From assembly GCF_932274485.2 (NCBI RefSeq), contig NC_065884.2, positions 39,389,540-39,453,539 on the forward strand: a stretch of DNA of 64,000 nt, written 5' to 3'. Under the pieces are notes generated by a model. It ran no database searches. It was given only the letters and a program-made list of their open reading frames with translations, and was not told the origin of the DNA. Made by a program: the position numbers and the translations under genes. Below are positions 11,463 to 23,297 of this stretch, one piece after another (within the stretch, counting starts at the first letter, position 1; every line of letters starts with the position of its first letter). This stretch comes from Patella vulgata. Taxonomy: Eukaryota > Mollusca > Gastropoda > Patellidae.

Positions 11463-12079
11463 ATACAATTAGGGGCCATAATCCAGGAAGTTACAATCTG
11501 ATATGTGCAAATAGCGAAAGGAACCAAGATCTTTGGGACATAAAGATATGTTTCAAGTTCCATCAAAATCGTGGCCTCTAGAGGGCCTACAACCTTTTAA
11601 TACTCTGCAAATGAGCGGCGGCCAATTTGTCCAGCAGTTTCGGTCCGATTTTCACCCAATTTGAAGTCAATCATCAGTAGGGTGAAAAGGTGATATATTC
11701 AATCGTTTTTTTAAATCGGATAAAAATTGTGATCTCTGGAGAACAACAAGCTAAAAACGTGACTTTTTTCGTGTAATCAAGGGCATAATTCAGGAAGTTT
11801 TGGTCCGATATGCGCGAATATTGAAAGAAACCGAATTATAAACAAACATTTCAAGTTAAAACCAAATCGGATAAAAATTGATCTCAACAGTGTTCACAAG
11901 CTAAAAACGTGATTTTTCGTACCATCCGGTGCCATAATCCATGAAGGGTGATAAACCTATATTTCAAGTTTCATTGAAATCGGATAAAAATTGTGACCTG
12001 TAGAGTGTTCACAAACAATTGAATACGGACAGGGGCGACGACAATATACGTCCACATGAAAATGTGGGAGTATAAAAAT
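11463..12079 (+). mobile_element. Family A Helentron-like element, 5'-truncated
   Basis: Starts inside a monomer (AGGGGCCATAATCCAGGAAG) and runs to a normal 3' end with GGGGCGACGACAATATACGT and CCACATGAAAATGTGGG followed by TATAAAAA. The CCACAT-GAAA-ATGTGG terminal hairpin is intact. Confidence 0.75.
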
Positions 12080-12875
12080 GATCACATGCTCACCTATTTT
12101 GCATATTTCCAAGATGGGATGATGTGCAGATATTGATTAAGTACATGTGTAGTCTTCTTTGGGAGAGCCACAGTGGCTAGGTGGTTAAGGCGCTGGCTCG
12201 CTAGCCTGGAGGTCGGGTGTTAGATCCCTGCATTGGGCGAGAAAGTTCATCCAGATTTTCCGATGTGGTTTCCCCTTGTCAGTGATGCAGGACGGAGGGC
12301 CTGAGAAGGACAGCTGTCTAGTCAGCTGTCTATCGAGGTCTCGTGTAAACATTAGAATGCACGTAAAAGATCCCTTGGCAGTTGGAATTCGATATAAGAG
12401 TAGGCAATAGTGCCGCTGCCTGGGCAAAATTTCCCTCATAGCAAACTGTATGGCGTATGCCCGTCTTCATTAGCCCAGTAGAGGAGCAGCACAGTAGGAC
12501 GTTAAAACCCCATTTCATTTCAGTCTTCTTTGGTGTCAGTATATATGTTTTCGGGGCGCAGATTCCATTTCTGCCATTTACAACTATTTATATTGATCAC
12601 ACATTCAGATTTAGCATATTTCTAATATGGCTGTCATTTGTGGCGGGGATGATGTGCTGATTTTGATTAAGTAGTTGTGTTTTGTGTCAATAAATGTTTT
12701 CGGGGACGTAAATTCGATTTCTGCACTTTACAACTGCATGAAATGATGTTATGTTCACCCATTCAGCATATTTCGAAGATGGCCTCCATTTGTTGCAAGA
12801 CTTTTTCTAAAGACTTTACTGAAAAGGTTTTTGAATCCAATTCTGCTATGTATAAGCTTGTAGCATGTTCCCGGA
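12080..12875 (-). repeat. Repeat R5 array (inverted), interrupted by a SINE
   Basis: Reverse-oriented units with CATATTTCCAAGATGG, GATTTTGATTAAGTAGT and TTTTCGGGGACG; the same boxes occur forward at 13940-14795. A full SINE-2 splits one unit at 12163-12521. Confidence 0.6.
12163..12521 (+). mobile_element. SINE-2, full-length with 12 bp TSD
   Basis: tRNA-like head (GGTGGTTAAGGCGCTGGCTC; B-box region GGGTGTTAGATCCC), a conserved body, and a CCCCATTTCATTTC tail. Flanked by perfect direct repeats AGTCTTCTTTGG at 12151-12162 and 12522-12533. This and 62038-62387 are the reference copies for SINE-2. It is transcribed by Pol III if active; whether any copy is active cannot be told. Confidence 0.88.
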
Positions 12876-13939
12876 AGCCAGTGTCGTGTTTACCCATTAG
12901 GTACATTATCTAACTATGAAACATTCTCATCCGATTTGTCCACTGAGCTAATATCGATATTCCAGGAAAATAGCACATTTACTTGGTCGATCGTGTTGAA
13001 GTAGTTGGACTCCAGCCTGATTTAAGACTTGGAGGCGCCATCAAGACTTTCAGTTTATGTTGCCTGTCAGTTATAGATACAAAATTAGTGCTGGTTAAAA
13101 ATGTGAGACTTACAACTTTTGCAAAGTTAATTAATAAATAAATGTATGATATTAAATATACAGCGGTACACAAAGAAATTAAAAATAAGGACTGCAAATG
13201 AAATAGGAATACTGGCTATAAGAAACCTTCGTGGCATAGATTATATTATCCACTGATCCGTTTAGCGGAATTCTGTTGCATTGGAAAACAAACTACATTA
13301 CCAGTTTGTTTTTCCAACACAACAGCATTCCTCTGAACGACTCCCTCCACACGCAGCTTGGGCAGTTATAGGGACGGCACTAAGCCTCGTCCATCAGCTT
13401 CAGTCTAGCATCCAAACCAAAGATGGAACACCAAGAAAACTAACAAATGTTCTTAATTTCTTGACTTTTGGTTGTTCTCTGGTTTGAAAGTGAATGAGGA
13501 CGGGGTGAGCATGAAACAGTCTCTATGGGCGTGGTGAGAGAGCGGTATACGTCTGGTAGGCACGTCATGGGAGTGTGGTGAGATGTATCCTGGCTTGACA
13601 GCTAACCACAAGATCTTGACTGAAGCGCACTAGGCGTAGTAAGCACTTGGTGTGGTCGTGGCAGGAGCATGATGGGTGCACGTCAATTTCTTGCCACACT
13701 TATTTACGGAAGTCCCACACTGCTGTTACGCTCTCTTTGCCTTCATGCCAGGAGACTGAATAGGCTTTTCCTTCCCAGGAAAATCGATATCAACTAAGTG
13801 GTCATCTCGGATGAGGAATTTTCATTGTTGGATAATAAACCAAATGGGTATGACTCTGTGCTGGCTTTCAGGAATGTGCAGCTAATAGCCTACGTAGCAG
13901 AATTGGAATCAGAAACCTGTAAATAACAACGACAAGTAA
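12876..13939. other. Unassigned intronic DNA with a hairpin
   Basis: No exon or repeat recognised. Two arms near 13273-13294 and 13303-13325 (GTTGCATTGGAAAACAAACT and its near-complement) form a stem of about 20 bp. It lies between inverted R5 arrays. Confidence 0.35.
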
Positions 13940-14795
13940 ATAAATGATTATAATATGTTTAGAAAACATTCCGCCATCTTGCAAATATGCTAAATTAAAG
14001 AACATACAATCACTTTACACATTTGCATATGGCAGAAATCTGCGCCCCGAAAACATATATAATGACATCAAAGACGACTACTTAATCAAAATCAGCACAT
14101 TGTCCAATTTTTCCTCCACAAGTGGCAGCAATGTTGGAAATATGCTAAATATGTGAACATGTGATCATTTTACATGGTTGTAAATGTCAGAAATGGAAGC
14201 TGTGACCCCGTAAACATATATAGTGACACCAAACACTACTACTTAATCAAAATCTGCACATCGTTCCATTTTCCCGCCAAGCCGCCATCTTGGAAATATG
14301 CTAAGTATGTGAACATGTGTTCATTTCGCAAGATTACAACTGTCAGAAATGGAAACACAACTACTTGATCAAAATCTTCACATTGTCGTATTTTCCCACC
14401 AAAAATGGCCGCCATCTTGGAAATACATGTATCTTCATGAATATAGAATGTAGTCATGACCCCTGTAAATACTTATACAGTGCCAAAACACAATATGTCG
14501 ATAACATTATAAATAAGCTGAAAACAAAATATAACTATAAGTTGGAATATTATCGCAAAATGACTGCCTTTCAAATAATGGCGTCCCTTACTATGGATCT
14601 ACTCAGAAAAAATGTCAACATCAGAACCTACAAAATAGAACTTGTTCCATGATTTCTACCCAAAAAGCTGACAGATTTACGTTAAGGATTGGACTACTAG
14701 GTGGGTAATGGGTCACGCTAGGCCATACATAAATATAGTGGGACACTAGGTTGGTCATGGATCACAATAGGTCCCGCATAAGACTTGTGGGGCAC
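13940..14795 (+). repeat. Repeat R5 array (direct)
   Basis: At least three units of about 150-160 bp with AACATATATARTGACAYC, CTACTTRATCAAAATC, GCCGCCATCTTGGAAATA and TGTGAACATGTG. Followed by the same CAAAAAGCTGACAGATTTAC end block as the 8.8-9.2 kb copy. Probably part of a mobile unit, class unknown. Confidence 0.6.
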
Positions 14796-15149
14796 AAAGT
14801 GAAACAAGGGCCATAACTCTAGATGTAATCAACGGAAATTGCTGAAATTCAAGAGGCTTCTTTGTTTTAACTAATTTAAATGATGCATATAAATTTCATA
14901 CAGATTGGATAATAACTTTTGTCGTTAGAGCGTTCACAAGATTCAACAAAGTGAAACAAGGGCCATAACTCTAGATGTAATTAACGGAAATTGCTGAAAT
15001 TCAATAGGCTTCTTTGTTTTCCTAATTTAAATGATACATATAAAGTGAAACAAGGGCCATAACTCTAGATGTAATTAACGGAAATTGCTGAAATTCAATA
15101 GGCTTCTTTGTTTTCCTAATTTAAATGATACATATAAATTTCATACAGT
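14796..15149 (+). mobile_element. Family C Helentron-like monomers, fragment
   Basis: Two and a half monomers of about 150 bp or less with AGTGAAACAAGGGCCATAAC, TTGCTGAAATTCAATAGGCT and CATATAAATTTCATACAG. No 5' or 3' end; the right side is cut by the foldback element at 15150. Confidence 0.65.
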
Positions 15150-16839
15150 TGACTTATATCTTTAATTGCCACTTTAACTCTGTGCAGTGATGAAGTTTTA
15201 ATGGTTATTATCAAAATTGTTGACTTTTCATGTTGGTTTTAAAATAACTTCTAAATGACCTTAACTCCTCAAACGTGTCTATAATTTATAGTGACTATAT
15301 TCATTTTGGATGTACATTGACCATTGTATTGTTCTTATTTTATTTTGCTGCCAAAATGAGAACAAAATAGTTAATACGCTTCACGAATTGGAATATTGGG
15401 TTTTGACAATCAGATTAAAATTATTTCTGAAAGACTTAGACCCCTCATATTTGTCATTTGAGATCAACTCTTAAAGGACAATATTGGTGTCAGTCATTAT
15501 TACCTATGTGATAGAACTGGTTAAATACATTCCAAATATAATTTTAACACAGAGATCATTGCTACGGGAGACTTGTAACAAGCACGTGAAGAAACAGGAA
15601 GTGATGCCAAACATGACAAACACGAGTTGTCCTTCTATATAACAGACTGAAGTAACGAGCGGTAACAGACAAACCATCGAATTTCATTTCACTGATAATT
15701 CCGTTGAAGTTGAAAAGTTATTATATACTAATTATTCCTTATACTCTAAGGACGTTCCCTATTGTTTTTGTTGCTGCCCGACCCCTAGGGGCAGAGAGCC
15801 AGGCTCAATTTTTGTATACGTCAGTTTGTCACCTACAAGCGACAATTCTTAACAGATTGTTTTGAAGCTGTGCATACTTATTCCTTAAGAATGATCGCTA
15901 TTGTTTTTGGTGCATGACCAACCCCCAGGGGCAGAGCTACACCTATTTTTTCTTTGTGTGCCTGAGTGTTTTGATCATCTTGAAACTTTTCATAGCTATT
16001 CCTTATACCTTATTATGACCGCTCTTATTTTTGGTGCATGCTTGACCCCCAGAAGCACAGCAATGCCCATTTCTTCTATGTTTATCGCCTAGGGGACGCA
16101 ATTCTGAATGAAGCATCCTGGAAAGTGACAGGCATGCACCAAAAATAATAACAGTCATCCTTTGGATATGAGGAATATATATGAAAAGTTTTCAGGGCGA
16201 TACATTAAGAATTATCACCTGTAGGCAAAACACACAGACACACAAAGAAAAAACGGGTGTGTCTCTGACCCTGACGGTTGGGCATGCACCAAAAAAACAA
16301 TTTGGAACATCCTTAGGGTATAAGGAATAAGTATGCAAATTTTCAAAGCCATGCGTTAAGAATTGCGGCCTGTAGTTTTCGGGTGTAACAACATTACTGT
16401 TCTTCAACTTTCGAAGCAGACAAAACAGGTTTTCCCCTGTTTTTGAAAGCAAAATTAAATTGAAATGATACTCCCTTTAGCCAAAAGGAGTATATATTTA
16501 TATTCTACATTAGAAATTGCTCTAAAATGCCAAATATGAGGGACCAAATTCTTTCAAAAGTAATTTTTAATCTGATTGTCAAAGCCCAATATTCCAATTT
16601 GTGAAGCGGAATAACCATTTTGTTCTCATTTGGCAGGCAAAATAAAATTAGAACAATACAATGTACATCCAAAATGATTGCTTATTCGTAATCTACTCAA
16701 ACATTTACTCTGAACAGATACGTTTGAGGGGTATAGGTCATTTAGACATAATTTTAAAATCAACGTAAAATGTCAACAATTTTGATAATAGAACTTCATC
16801 ACCGCACACAGTTAAAGTGGCAATTAAAGATATAAGTCA
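15150..16839. mobile_element. Long foldback element, about 1.7 kb
   Basis: Arms of about 330 bp are inverted copies: left begins TGACTTATATCTTTAATTGC, right ends with its exact complement. Internal to the arms both sides carry about 130 bp units with TTTTTGGTGCATG, GACCCCCAGGGGCAGAG-like and ATTCCTTATACC-like boxes, again inverted to each other. No transposase frame seen. Inserted at or in a family C fragment. Confidence 0.65.
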
Positions 16840-16878
16840 TGAAATACACAAGATGGACTTCAATGTATGTTATAGTAG

Positions 16879-17440
16879 GGCCATATACTATAACATATAT
16901 TTTTTTATAATGTTTTTGGAGTGGGTCATGTTCCCAACTTTCCGAAATTTGTTCTACTATGACCCAGGGATCTTTAACGTGCACGTCAATGTGTACACAG
17001 TCCCTCGTTCTTTTTGTGCCATCTGAACGACTGACAACTGTCCTTGTGAGGTCTTCCGTCCTGCATCACTGACAAGGGGGAACCAAGCCGGAAAATCTTG
17101 ATGAACTTTCTCACCATATCTCAGCAAGTTTTCGACCTAGAGAGGTATAATTTTGGATTTGTTAGTTTAAGGCCATATACTATAACATATTTTTTTTATG
17201 TTTTTGGAGTGGGTCATGTTCCCAACTTTCCGATATTGTTCCACTATGACTCAGGGATCTTTAACGTGCACGCCAATGTGTACACGGTTCCTCGTTTTTT
17301 TTTGTGCCATCTGAACGACTGACAGCTGTCCTTGTCAGGTCCTCCGTCCTGCATCACTGACAAGGGGGAACCACGCCGGAAAATCTTGATGAACTTTCTC
17401 GGCCAATGCAGGGAGCCAGCGTATTACCCACCGTGACACT
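16879..17440 (-). repeat. Direct duplication (period 292 bp) containing SINE-2 5' parts
   Basis: GGCCATATACTATAACATAT through GTGGGTCATGTTCCCAACTT is repeated at 16879 and 17171. Each copy runs into reversed SINE-2 sequence (GGGATCTTTAACGTGCACG, CCGTCCTGCATCACTGACAA, GATGAACTTTCTC). The second copy keeps part of the tRNA-like head (CAGCGTATTACCCACC). Confidence 0.65.
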
Positions 17441-17764
17441 GGCAAAGCACGTTCGCAAACGGGTCTGTGGATGAACTCACCGCCTGCTATTTAGAGCCAC
17501 GAAAGTATCAAAACCTTATACAGCAGCCAAAAAAAGACATATGTCTGTTTCCGTGTTGATAGGGGGCCCAGTTGTGGAAATATGGGCTTTTAATGTTACC
17601 CTACTTACCTTAATTTAAATTTTATAGACTCAATAATCAGGTGAATTGATCAACTTTCAAAATCAGCTTTGGCCGTAGTACACTGGATTATATATGCAAT
17701 CAGCTAATACCTCAAATTATTTATTTTCTAATTTTGCCTGAAAGCTGATGACACAATCGACACT

Positions 17765-18095
17765 CATTTGTGGACTGTGACACACAGACCATCAGTAGTG
17801 GAATATGAAAAACAGTAGCAGATTGGGACACACAGGACATCAGTGGTGGAAAGGGTCACAGACCATCATTGGCGTATTGCTTGGGCCACATAGGCCATCA
17901 GTGGTGGAAAGGGCCATAGGCCATCAATAGCATACTGGGCCACACAGGCCATCAGCAGTGGACTGGGCCACAAGGGCCATCAGCAGTGGGCTGGACAACA
18001 GACCATCAGTAGTGGACTTGGACACATACCACCAGTGGAGGAATGAACCACAAACCATCACTGGTTTACTGGGGTACACACAAACCATCAGAAAT
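17765..18095. repeat. Minisatellite, about 30 bp unit, about 11 units
   Basis: Degenerate units with GGGCCACACAGGCCATCAGC and AGTGGACT as core. It lies in the 10.6 kb PLCL intron, about 280 bp downstream of the exon at 18374. A long minus-strand open frame across it is a by-product of the repeat. Confidence 0.8.
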
Positions 18096-18373
18096 ATGTT
18101 TTCATAAAGGATGATGTTTGAAAATGGTGTGATAGTCATGTGTGCGGAATTTCTTGAAGATATTTGCCAATAAAGATTTGAGTTGAGGAAGATCATTGAG
18201 CACAAAAATGAAAAAAAGTACACTGTAATATTTATACACAATAGTTCGCCTTGATAATTTAGAAGGGGTTTATTGTTCATTCGAACACACTTTTCGACCA
18301 ATCAGAATCAAGGAAATTTCTAATTTGTGCTACAATATATTTTTAATCATGTATTAAAATGTTGAAAACTTAC

Positions 18374-18466
18374 TTTAGTTAATTTTTTAGTGCGTAGTCC
18401 AGCTTGTTGACAGACAGTTTCTAAATCTTCATGCCATTCTAAACCTGCTTTCTGACATTGTAATAG
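18374..18466 (-). CDS. PLCL: PLCL exon, C-terminal extension
   Basis: 93 bases, 31 codons, phase 0, acceptor TTTACAG and donor GTAAGT. It encodes LLQCQKAGLEWHEDLETVCQ, then QAGLRTKKLTK. This aligns with the vertebrate PLCL block IVQCQKAGMEFHEELHNL. Predicted helical, charged, cytosolic. Confidence 0.94.
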
Positions 18467-18701
18467 CTGTAAATATAGTCAATTTTATTAAACTACCTAT
18501 TCAAATCTACACTAATAAGAAAAGTCTGAGAAAAATGACGACAACAACCTTTTTCACATATCTGTGCATCTACCACAGATCTTGCTGTTTTTACAGTAAA
18601 AGAAATTTGTGCCAGCTTTTCTGATCCTGGATTTCAAATCTAGCACAAAAAAGAATGTTCAGGCAATATTTTAGAGGGGAGAACAAAATCTCAATGCCTA
18701 C

Positions 18702-18755
18702 CTTTTCATAAACTGTGTCTGCATTCTGAATAACATTTTTACAGTCAGAAATTAA
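18702..18755 (-). CDS. PLCL: PLCL exon, 18 codons
   Basis: 54 bases, phase 0, acceptor TTTTGTAG and donor GTAGGC. It encodes LISDCKNVIQNADTVYEK, which corresponds to the family block ending 'MADTVQEK'. Separated from its neighbours by introns of 235 and 162 bp. Confidence 0.9.
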
Positions 18756-18917
18756 CTACAAAATAAGATCATCAAAATAAATTGAGCAAACAATAGATAT
18801 ATGCAAAAGAAAAACATGTAGTGAGAGCATGGCCGGGATATATTATAAATAGATAGAAAATTTTGATCTTTTAGCTATTCACTGTATCATATAATAGTTA
18901 TATAAATAAATACTTAC

Positions 18918-18986
18918 ATCTTCAAATGACATGAGTGCTTTACGCAGAATATCTGGTAAATTACCTTGAGCTTCTAAACAAGGGTA
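18918..18986 (-). CDS. PLCL: PLCL exon, 23 codons
   Basis: 69 bases, phase 0, acceptor ATTTCAG and donor GTAAGT. It encodes YPCLEAQGNLPDILRKALMS then FED, equivalent to 'FPYLEPLGAIPDVQKKMLTAYD' in vertebrate PLCL as recalled. Confidence 0.92.
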
Positions 18987-19254
18987 CTGAAATAAATATT
19001 GTATAATTTCTACCACATTCAAACAAAAGGCTAGGTGAGTACCACTATCTATTTAGCAGGCTCAGTTGATAAATATATATCAACATGTTTATTATTCTAG
19101 AAATAACTAAACATCTCTTAAACAATCGAGATTAACACCTGAGAAAGAAAAAGATAATTGAATAGTTGTGGAGAAAGAAAAGGCTCATACTTCTACAACA
19201 CCAGGCAAATTGACTAGAAATGAATGAAATCCAATTAAGACTATAAATTATTAC

Positions 19255-19440
19255 CTCTCCTTTCATGACATAGGTTAATGATGACTGTTCACCAGTATTG
19301 GCTATTCTAGTTGCCAATAGACGAATACATTGTTTAATATTAGCTATAGGTGCTAGACCACATGTCTCTTTAAATGCAGCTAATGATATCTGTACATCAT
19401 CTCTTAAATCTGTTCCATCTCTCAGTGGCTGAACAGCTGC
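19255..19440 (-). CDS. PLCL: PLCL exon, 62 codons
   Basis: 186 bases, phase 0, acceptor TTTTTTAG and donor GTAATA (non-optimal at +4/+5). It encodes AAVQPLRDGTDLRDDVQ, CGLAPIANIKQCIRLLATRI and SSLTYVMKGE. The family has AVHPLREAIDMRE, CGLPPIASLKQCL and SLVMK at the same places. It follows the NIGVKAIDETFK exon directly in frame. Confidence 0.94.
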
Positions 19441-19988
19441 CTAAAAAATCATTTTCACTTTCCTTGTATTGAAATCATTATAATTACTAAAGTCTAGCAT
19501 AATTACGATTGTATTGTTTTCGTAAGTGTTTTTATTATTTTTTTTTGGGGGGGGGGGGATTAGTCAGAGTTTGGAGACAAAATTGTGCGTTGTGCAAACA
19601 TTCTGCCAATATAGATGTGGTTGGCCTCCATGGATGTATTTATTAAATACAACCTGGGTCATTTTTGACAATCAGGAAGTGTTTTTACGGATGGGATCGT
19701 CTTCGGGTTTTCATTTTTGAATTCTTTGGACGAATCCCATAATAGGCTCTGACTGACAGTTTATCGAAATTCAGAAGTTCGCTCGATTAATATCAGCATC
19801 AAAGATTTGCAAAAGTTTTCCTCATTATTTTTTCAGCATTCAAGATGACGTATCCCCGTAACTATTTGTTGTATAAGTTGAAACTTAGTAAGAATAAGGG
19901 AAACATCGATGCCTTCAAAATGGCATATTAAAAAATTACCGAGGCCTTCCGATTTTCCCTGAACATGAATAGTTCTTTCCATTTTAAA

Positions 19989-21995
19989 GATATGTTGCCA
20001 GACAACGAAACATACACCCACAGCGGCTAAATCGTCCGAGCGGTCAACAAGGGTTGTCGCATATTTATTCCTTTGTAGGTAATTGGGGGACTTTACAAGA
20101 CAGTTCCATACAGATCAGATTATAATTTTTGCCGTTTGAGGGTTCACACGGTTCTACAAATTGAAACAAGGGTCTCAACTCTGGAAGTAATCTACAGAAA
20201 TTTTTGAAATTTGACAGGCTTTTTCGTTTCACAAATTTAAATGATGCATATAAATTTCATACATATCGGATGATAACTTTCATCAATAGAGCAATAAAAA
20301 GGTTGAACAAAGTTAAACAAGGGCAATAACTCTAGAAGTAATAGAAGGAAATTGCTGAAATTCAATAGGATTCTTCTTTTACTAATTTAAATGACGCATG
20401 TAAATTTCATACAGATCGGCAGATAACTTTTGATGTTAGAGCATTCACAAAGTTCAATAAAGTGAAACAAGGGCCATAACTCTAGACGTAATAAACAGAA
20501 ATTGCTGAAATTCAATACGCTTCTTCGTTTCACTTATTTAAATAATGCATATAAATATCAGAAAGATCGGGTGATAACGTTTGGTGTTAGATCGTTCACA
20601 AGGTTCAATAAAGTGAAACAAGGGCCATAACTCTAGACGTAATACACAGAAATTGCTGAAATTCAATACGCTTCTTCGTTTCACTTATTTAAATAATGCA
20701 TATAAATTTCAGAAAGATAAGATGATAATTTTTGGGGTTAGAGCGTTCACAAGGTTAAACAAGAGCCATAACTCTAAAAGTAGTTAACGGAAATTGCTGA
20801 AATTCAATAGGCTTCTTCGTTTCCCCAATTTAAATATTGCATATAAATTTCACAAAGATCGGATGTTAACTTTTGGCATTTAGAGCGTTCACAAGGTTCA
20901 ACAAAGTGAAACAAGGGCCATAACTCTAGACGTTATAAACGGAAATTATAGAAATTAAATAGTAGGCTTCTTCGTTTCACTAATTTAAATAATGCATAGA
21001 AATTTCAGAAAGATTGAATGATAACTTTTGGGGTTAGAGCGTTCACAAGGTTAAACCAGCGGCTGCCAGGCAGGATACGCCCACATTTTCGAGAGATGGA
21101 TAGAGAACAAGCTAAAAAGAAAGCGATTTTCTGTACAATCAGGGGCCATAATTCAGGAAGTTACAGTCTGATATGCGCAAATATCGAAAGGAACCGAGAT
21201 CTTTGGGTTATAAACTTACATTTCAAGTTTCAACAAAATCGGATAAAAATTGTGACCTCTATAGGGTCCACAACCTTGATATACCATATTTTTACGCTAT
21301 TTGAGAACGAACGGCGGCCATTTTGTCTGTCAATTTTGGGGCGATTTTCACAAAATTCAAACTCAATTGTCCTTAGGGTGGAACGGTAATATAATAATAC
21401 GTTTTTTTAAATCGAATAAAAATTATGACCTCTATAGGGTCCACAAGCTAAAAACGTGTTTTTTTGTACAATCAGGGGCCATAATTCAGGAAGCTACGGT
21501 CCGATATGCGCGAATATCGAAAGGAACCGAGATCTTTGGGTTATCAACTTACATTTCAAGTTTCAACAAAATTGGATAAAAATTGTGACCTCTATAGTGT
21601 CCACAAGCTAAAAAATGTGGGCGTATAAAAAAAGTGAAACAAGGACCATAACTCTAGAACTAATAAACGGAAATTGCTGAAATTCAATAGGCTTCTTTGT
21701 TTCCCTAATTTAAATATTGCATATAAATTACACAAAGATCGGATGTTAACTTTTGGCATTAGAGCATTCACAAGGTTCAACAAAGTGAAACAAGGGCCAT
21801 AACTCTAGATGTTATAAACGGAAATTATTGAAATTAAATAGGCTTCTTCATCTCACTAATGTAAACAACATATATCAATTTTAAAATAATTGGAAGATAA
21901 CTTTTGGCGTTAGAGCGTTCACAAGAAATTGTGGACGACAGACGGACGGGGGCGACGACAATATACGTCCACATTTCTATGTGGGCGTGTAAAAA
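19989..21995 (+). mobile_element. Family C Helentron-like element, with family A inside
   Basis: Head GATATGTTGCCAGACAAC, then ACATACACCCACAGCGGC and CCGAGCGGTCAACAAGG. The core is about ten 150 bp monomers with AGTGAAACAAGGGCCATAAC and AGAGCGTTCACAAGGTTCAA. The end has GACGGACGGGGGCGACGAC and a CCACAT-TTCT-ATGTGG hairpin followed by an A-run. A family A copy interrupts it at 21053-21631. Confidence 0.78.
21053..21631 (+). mobile_element. Family A element nested in family C, lacking the ACGG tract
   Basis: Starts AACCAGCGGCTGCCAGGCAG and ATACGCCCACATTTTCGAG, carries about three monomers, then jumps from CCACAAGCTAAAAA straight to ATGTGGGCGTATAAAAA. So it retains the distal arm of the 3' hairpin but not the tract or proximal arm. 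Host family C resumes as AAGTGAAACAAGG with no clear duplication. Confidence 0.72.
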
Positions 21996-22230
21996 TAAAT
22001 AAAAACTGACATATGACCTTGTTCCATAACATTTTCATCTGCTTGGCCGCCATATTGGATTTTACAAATGGCAACAATTCTTAGGGAGCCGATTTTTAAA
22101 TTTCAATTTTGTTTACTTAGGGTTTCACAATGAATTTTGTTCAACTTTTCACCTTCTAGATGGTGACCTAACCTTTCAATGAACCTTGTTCTTTGTATGT
22201 ATGATGACCCTGATGTCCACTAACAATGAC

Positions 22231-22361
22231 CACCCTTCGTTCTCAAATAGCGTAAAAATATGGTATATCAAGGTTGTGGACCCTATAGAGGTCACAATTT
22301 TTATCCGATTTTGTTGAAACTTGAAATGCATGTTTATAACCCAAAGATCTTGGTTCCTTTC
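22231..22361 (-). repeat. Family A fragment, inverted
   Basis: Complement of one family A monomer (CGTTCTCAAATAGCGTAAAA, AGGTTGTGGACCCTATAGAG). It joins the forward family A segment at 22362 tail to head, so the junction is a local inversion. Confidence 0.65.
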
Positions 22362-23297
22362 ATACAATCAGGGGCCACAATTCAGGAAGTTATGGTCCGA
22401 TATGCGCAAATATCAAAAGGAACCAAGATCTTTGGGTTATAAACTTACATTTCAAGTTCCATCAAAATCAGAAGAAAATTGTGACCTCTAGAGGGTCCAC
22501 AACCTTGATATACCATATTTTTATGCTATTTGAGAACGAAGGGCGGTCATTTTGTCTGTCAGTTTTGGTCCGATTTTCACGAAAATCGAACGCAACCATC
22601 CTTAGGGTATAACGGTGATATATTAAAACGTTTTTTTTAAATTGGATAAAAATAATGACCTTTATAGGGCCCACAAGTTAAAAACGCAATTTTTCGTACA
22701 ATCAGGGGCCATTATTCAGGAACCGAAAGGAACCGAGATCTTTGGGTTATCAACTTACATTTCATCAATAGGGTCCACAAGCTAAAAACGTGATTTTTTG
22801 TACAAACAGGGGCCATCATCCATGAAGTTTCGATCCGATACATGCCTATATCGAAAGCAACCGAGATCTTTTGAAGATAAACCTATATTTCAAGTTTCAT
22901 TGAAATTGGGTAAAAATTGTGACCTGTAGAGAGAGATAGAGAAATGGGGTTTAAGGTCCACTCGACACAAACTAGGTCATTTCGGGACTAACATATGGTT
23001 TAATTTTATTTACATAATTCGTTTGCGCATATGGGTCTTTAGCAGTTGGAGGAAACCAGAGGCCCCGGAGAAAACCCACGAGGTTGGACAGGCGACTCTA
23101 CTCCTTGCCACGTACAAATGGGGATTCCAAACCACGCCAGTCGACTCAATGACAGACTTTGTGATACAGAGCGCGCACGCTAACCATTCAGCCATCCGAC
23201 CCCCCGTGACCTGTAGAGTGTTCACAAACAATTGTGGACGGACGGACAGGGGCGACGACAATATACGTCCACATGAAAATGTGGGTGTATAAAAATG
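22362..23297 (+). mobile_element. Family A element, 5'-truncated, split by a SINE-1
   Basis: Monomers with CAGGGGCCACAATTCAGGAAG-type boxes run to the 3' end (GGACGGACGGACAGGGGCG, CCACATGAAAATGTGGG, TATAAAAA). A SINE-1 is inserted at 22932-23205, and the element is duplicated for 13 bp at the insertion. Confidence 0.75.
22932..23205 (-). mobile_element. SINE-1, full-length, 13 bp TSD
   Basis: Reverse copy: GAGA-rich tail first, then the body (AGGAAACCAGAGGCCCCGG, AAAACCCACGAGGTTGGACA), then the tRNA-like head with B-box complement GGGATTCCAAACC and A-box complement GCTAACCATTCAGCCATCC. TSDs GTGACCTGTAGAG lie at 22919-22931 and 23206-23218. The body resembles broadly distributed animal SINEs (possibly the MetaSINE group), but that assignment is from memory. 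Confidence 0.9.

Noticed and set aside
13281-13487. 68-codon frame reading LPPHAAWAVIGTALSLVHQL
   Set aside because: Looks protein-like at first, but there is no supporting splice context, no repeat of it elsewhere, and no family that I recognise.
17924-18301. 125-codon minus-strand open frame
   Set aside because: Half of it lies in the 30 bp minisatellite and the rest in intron sequence of PLCL; no splice-compatible borders or domain.
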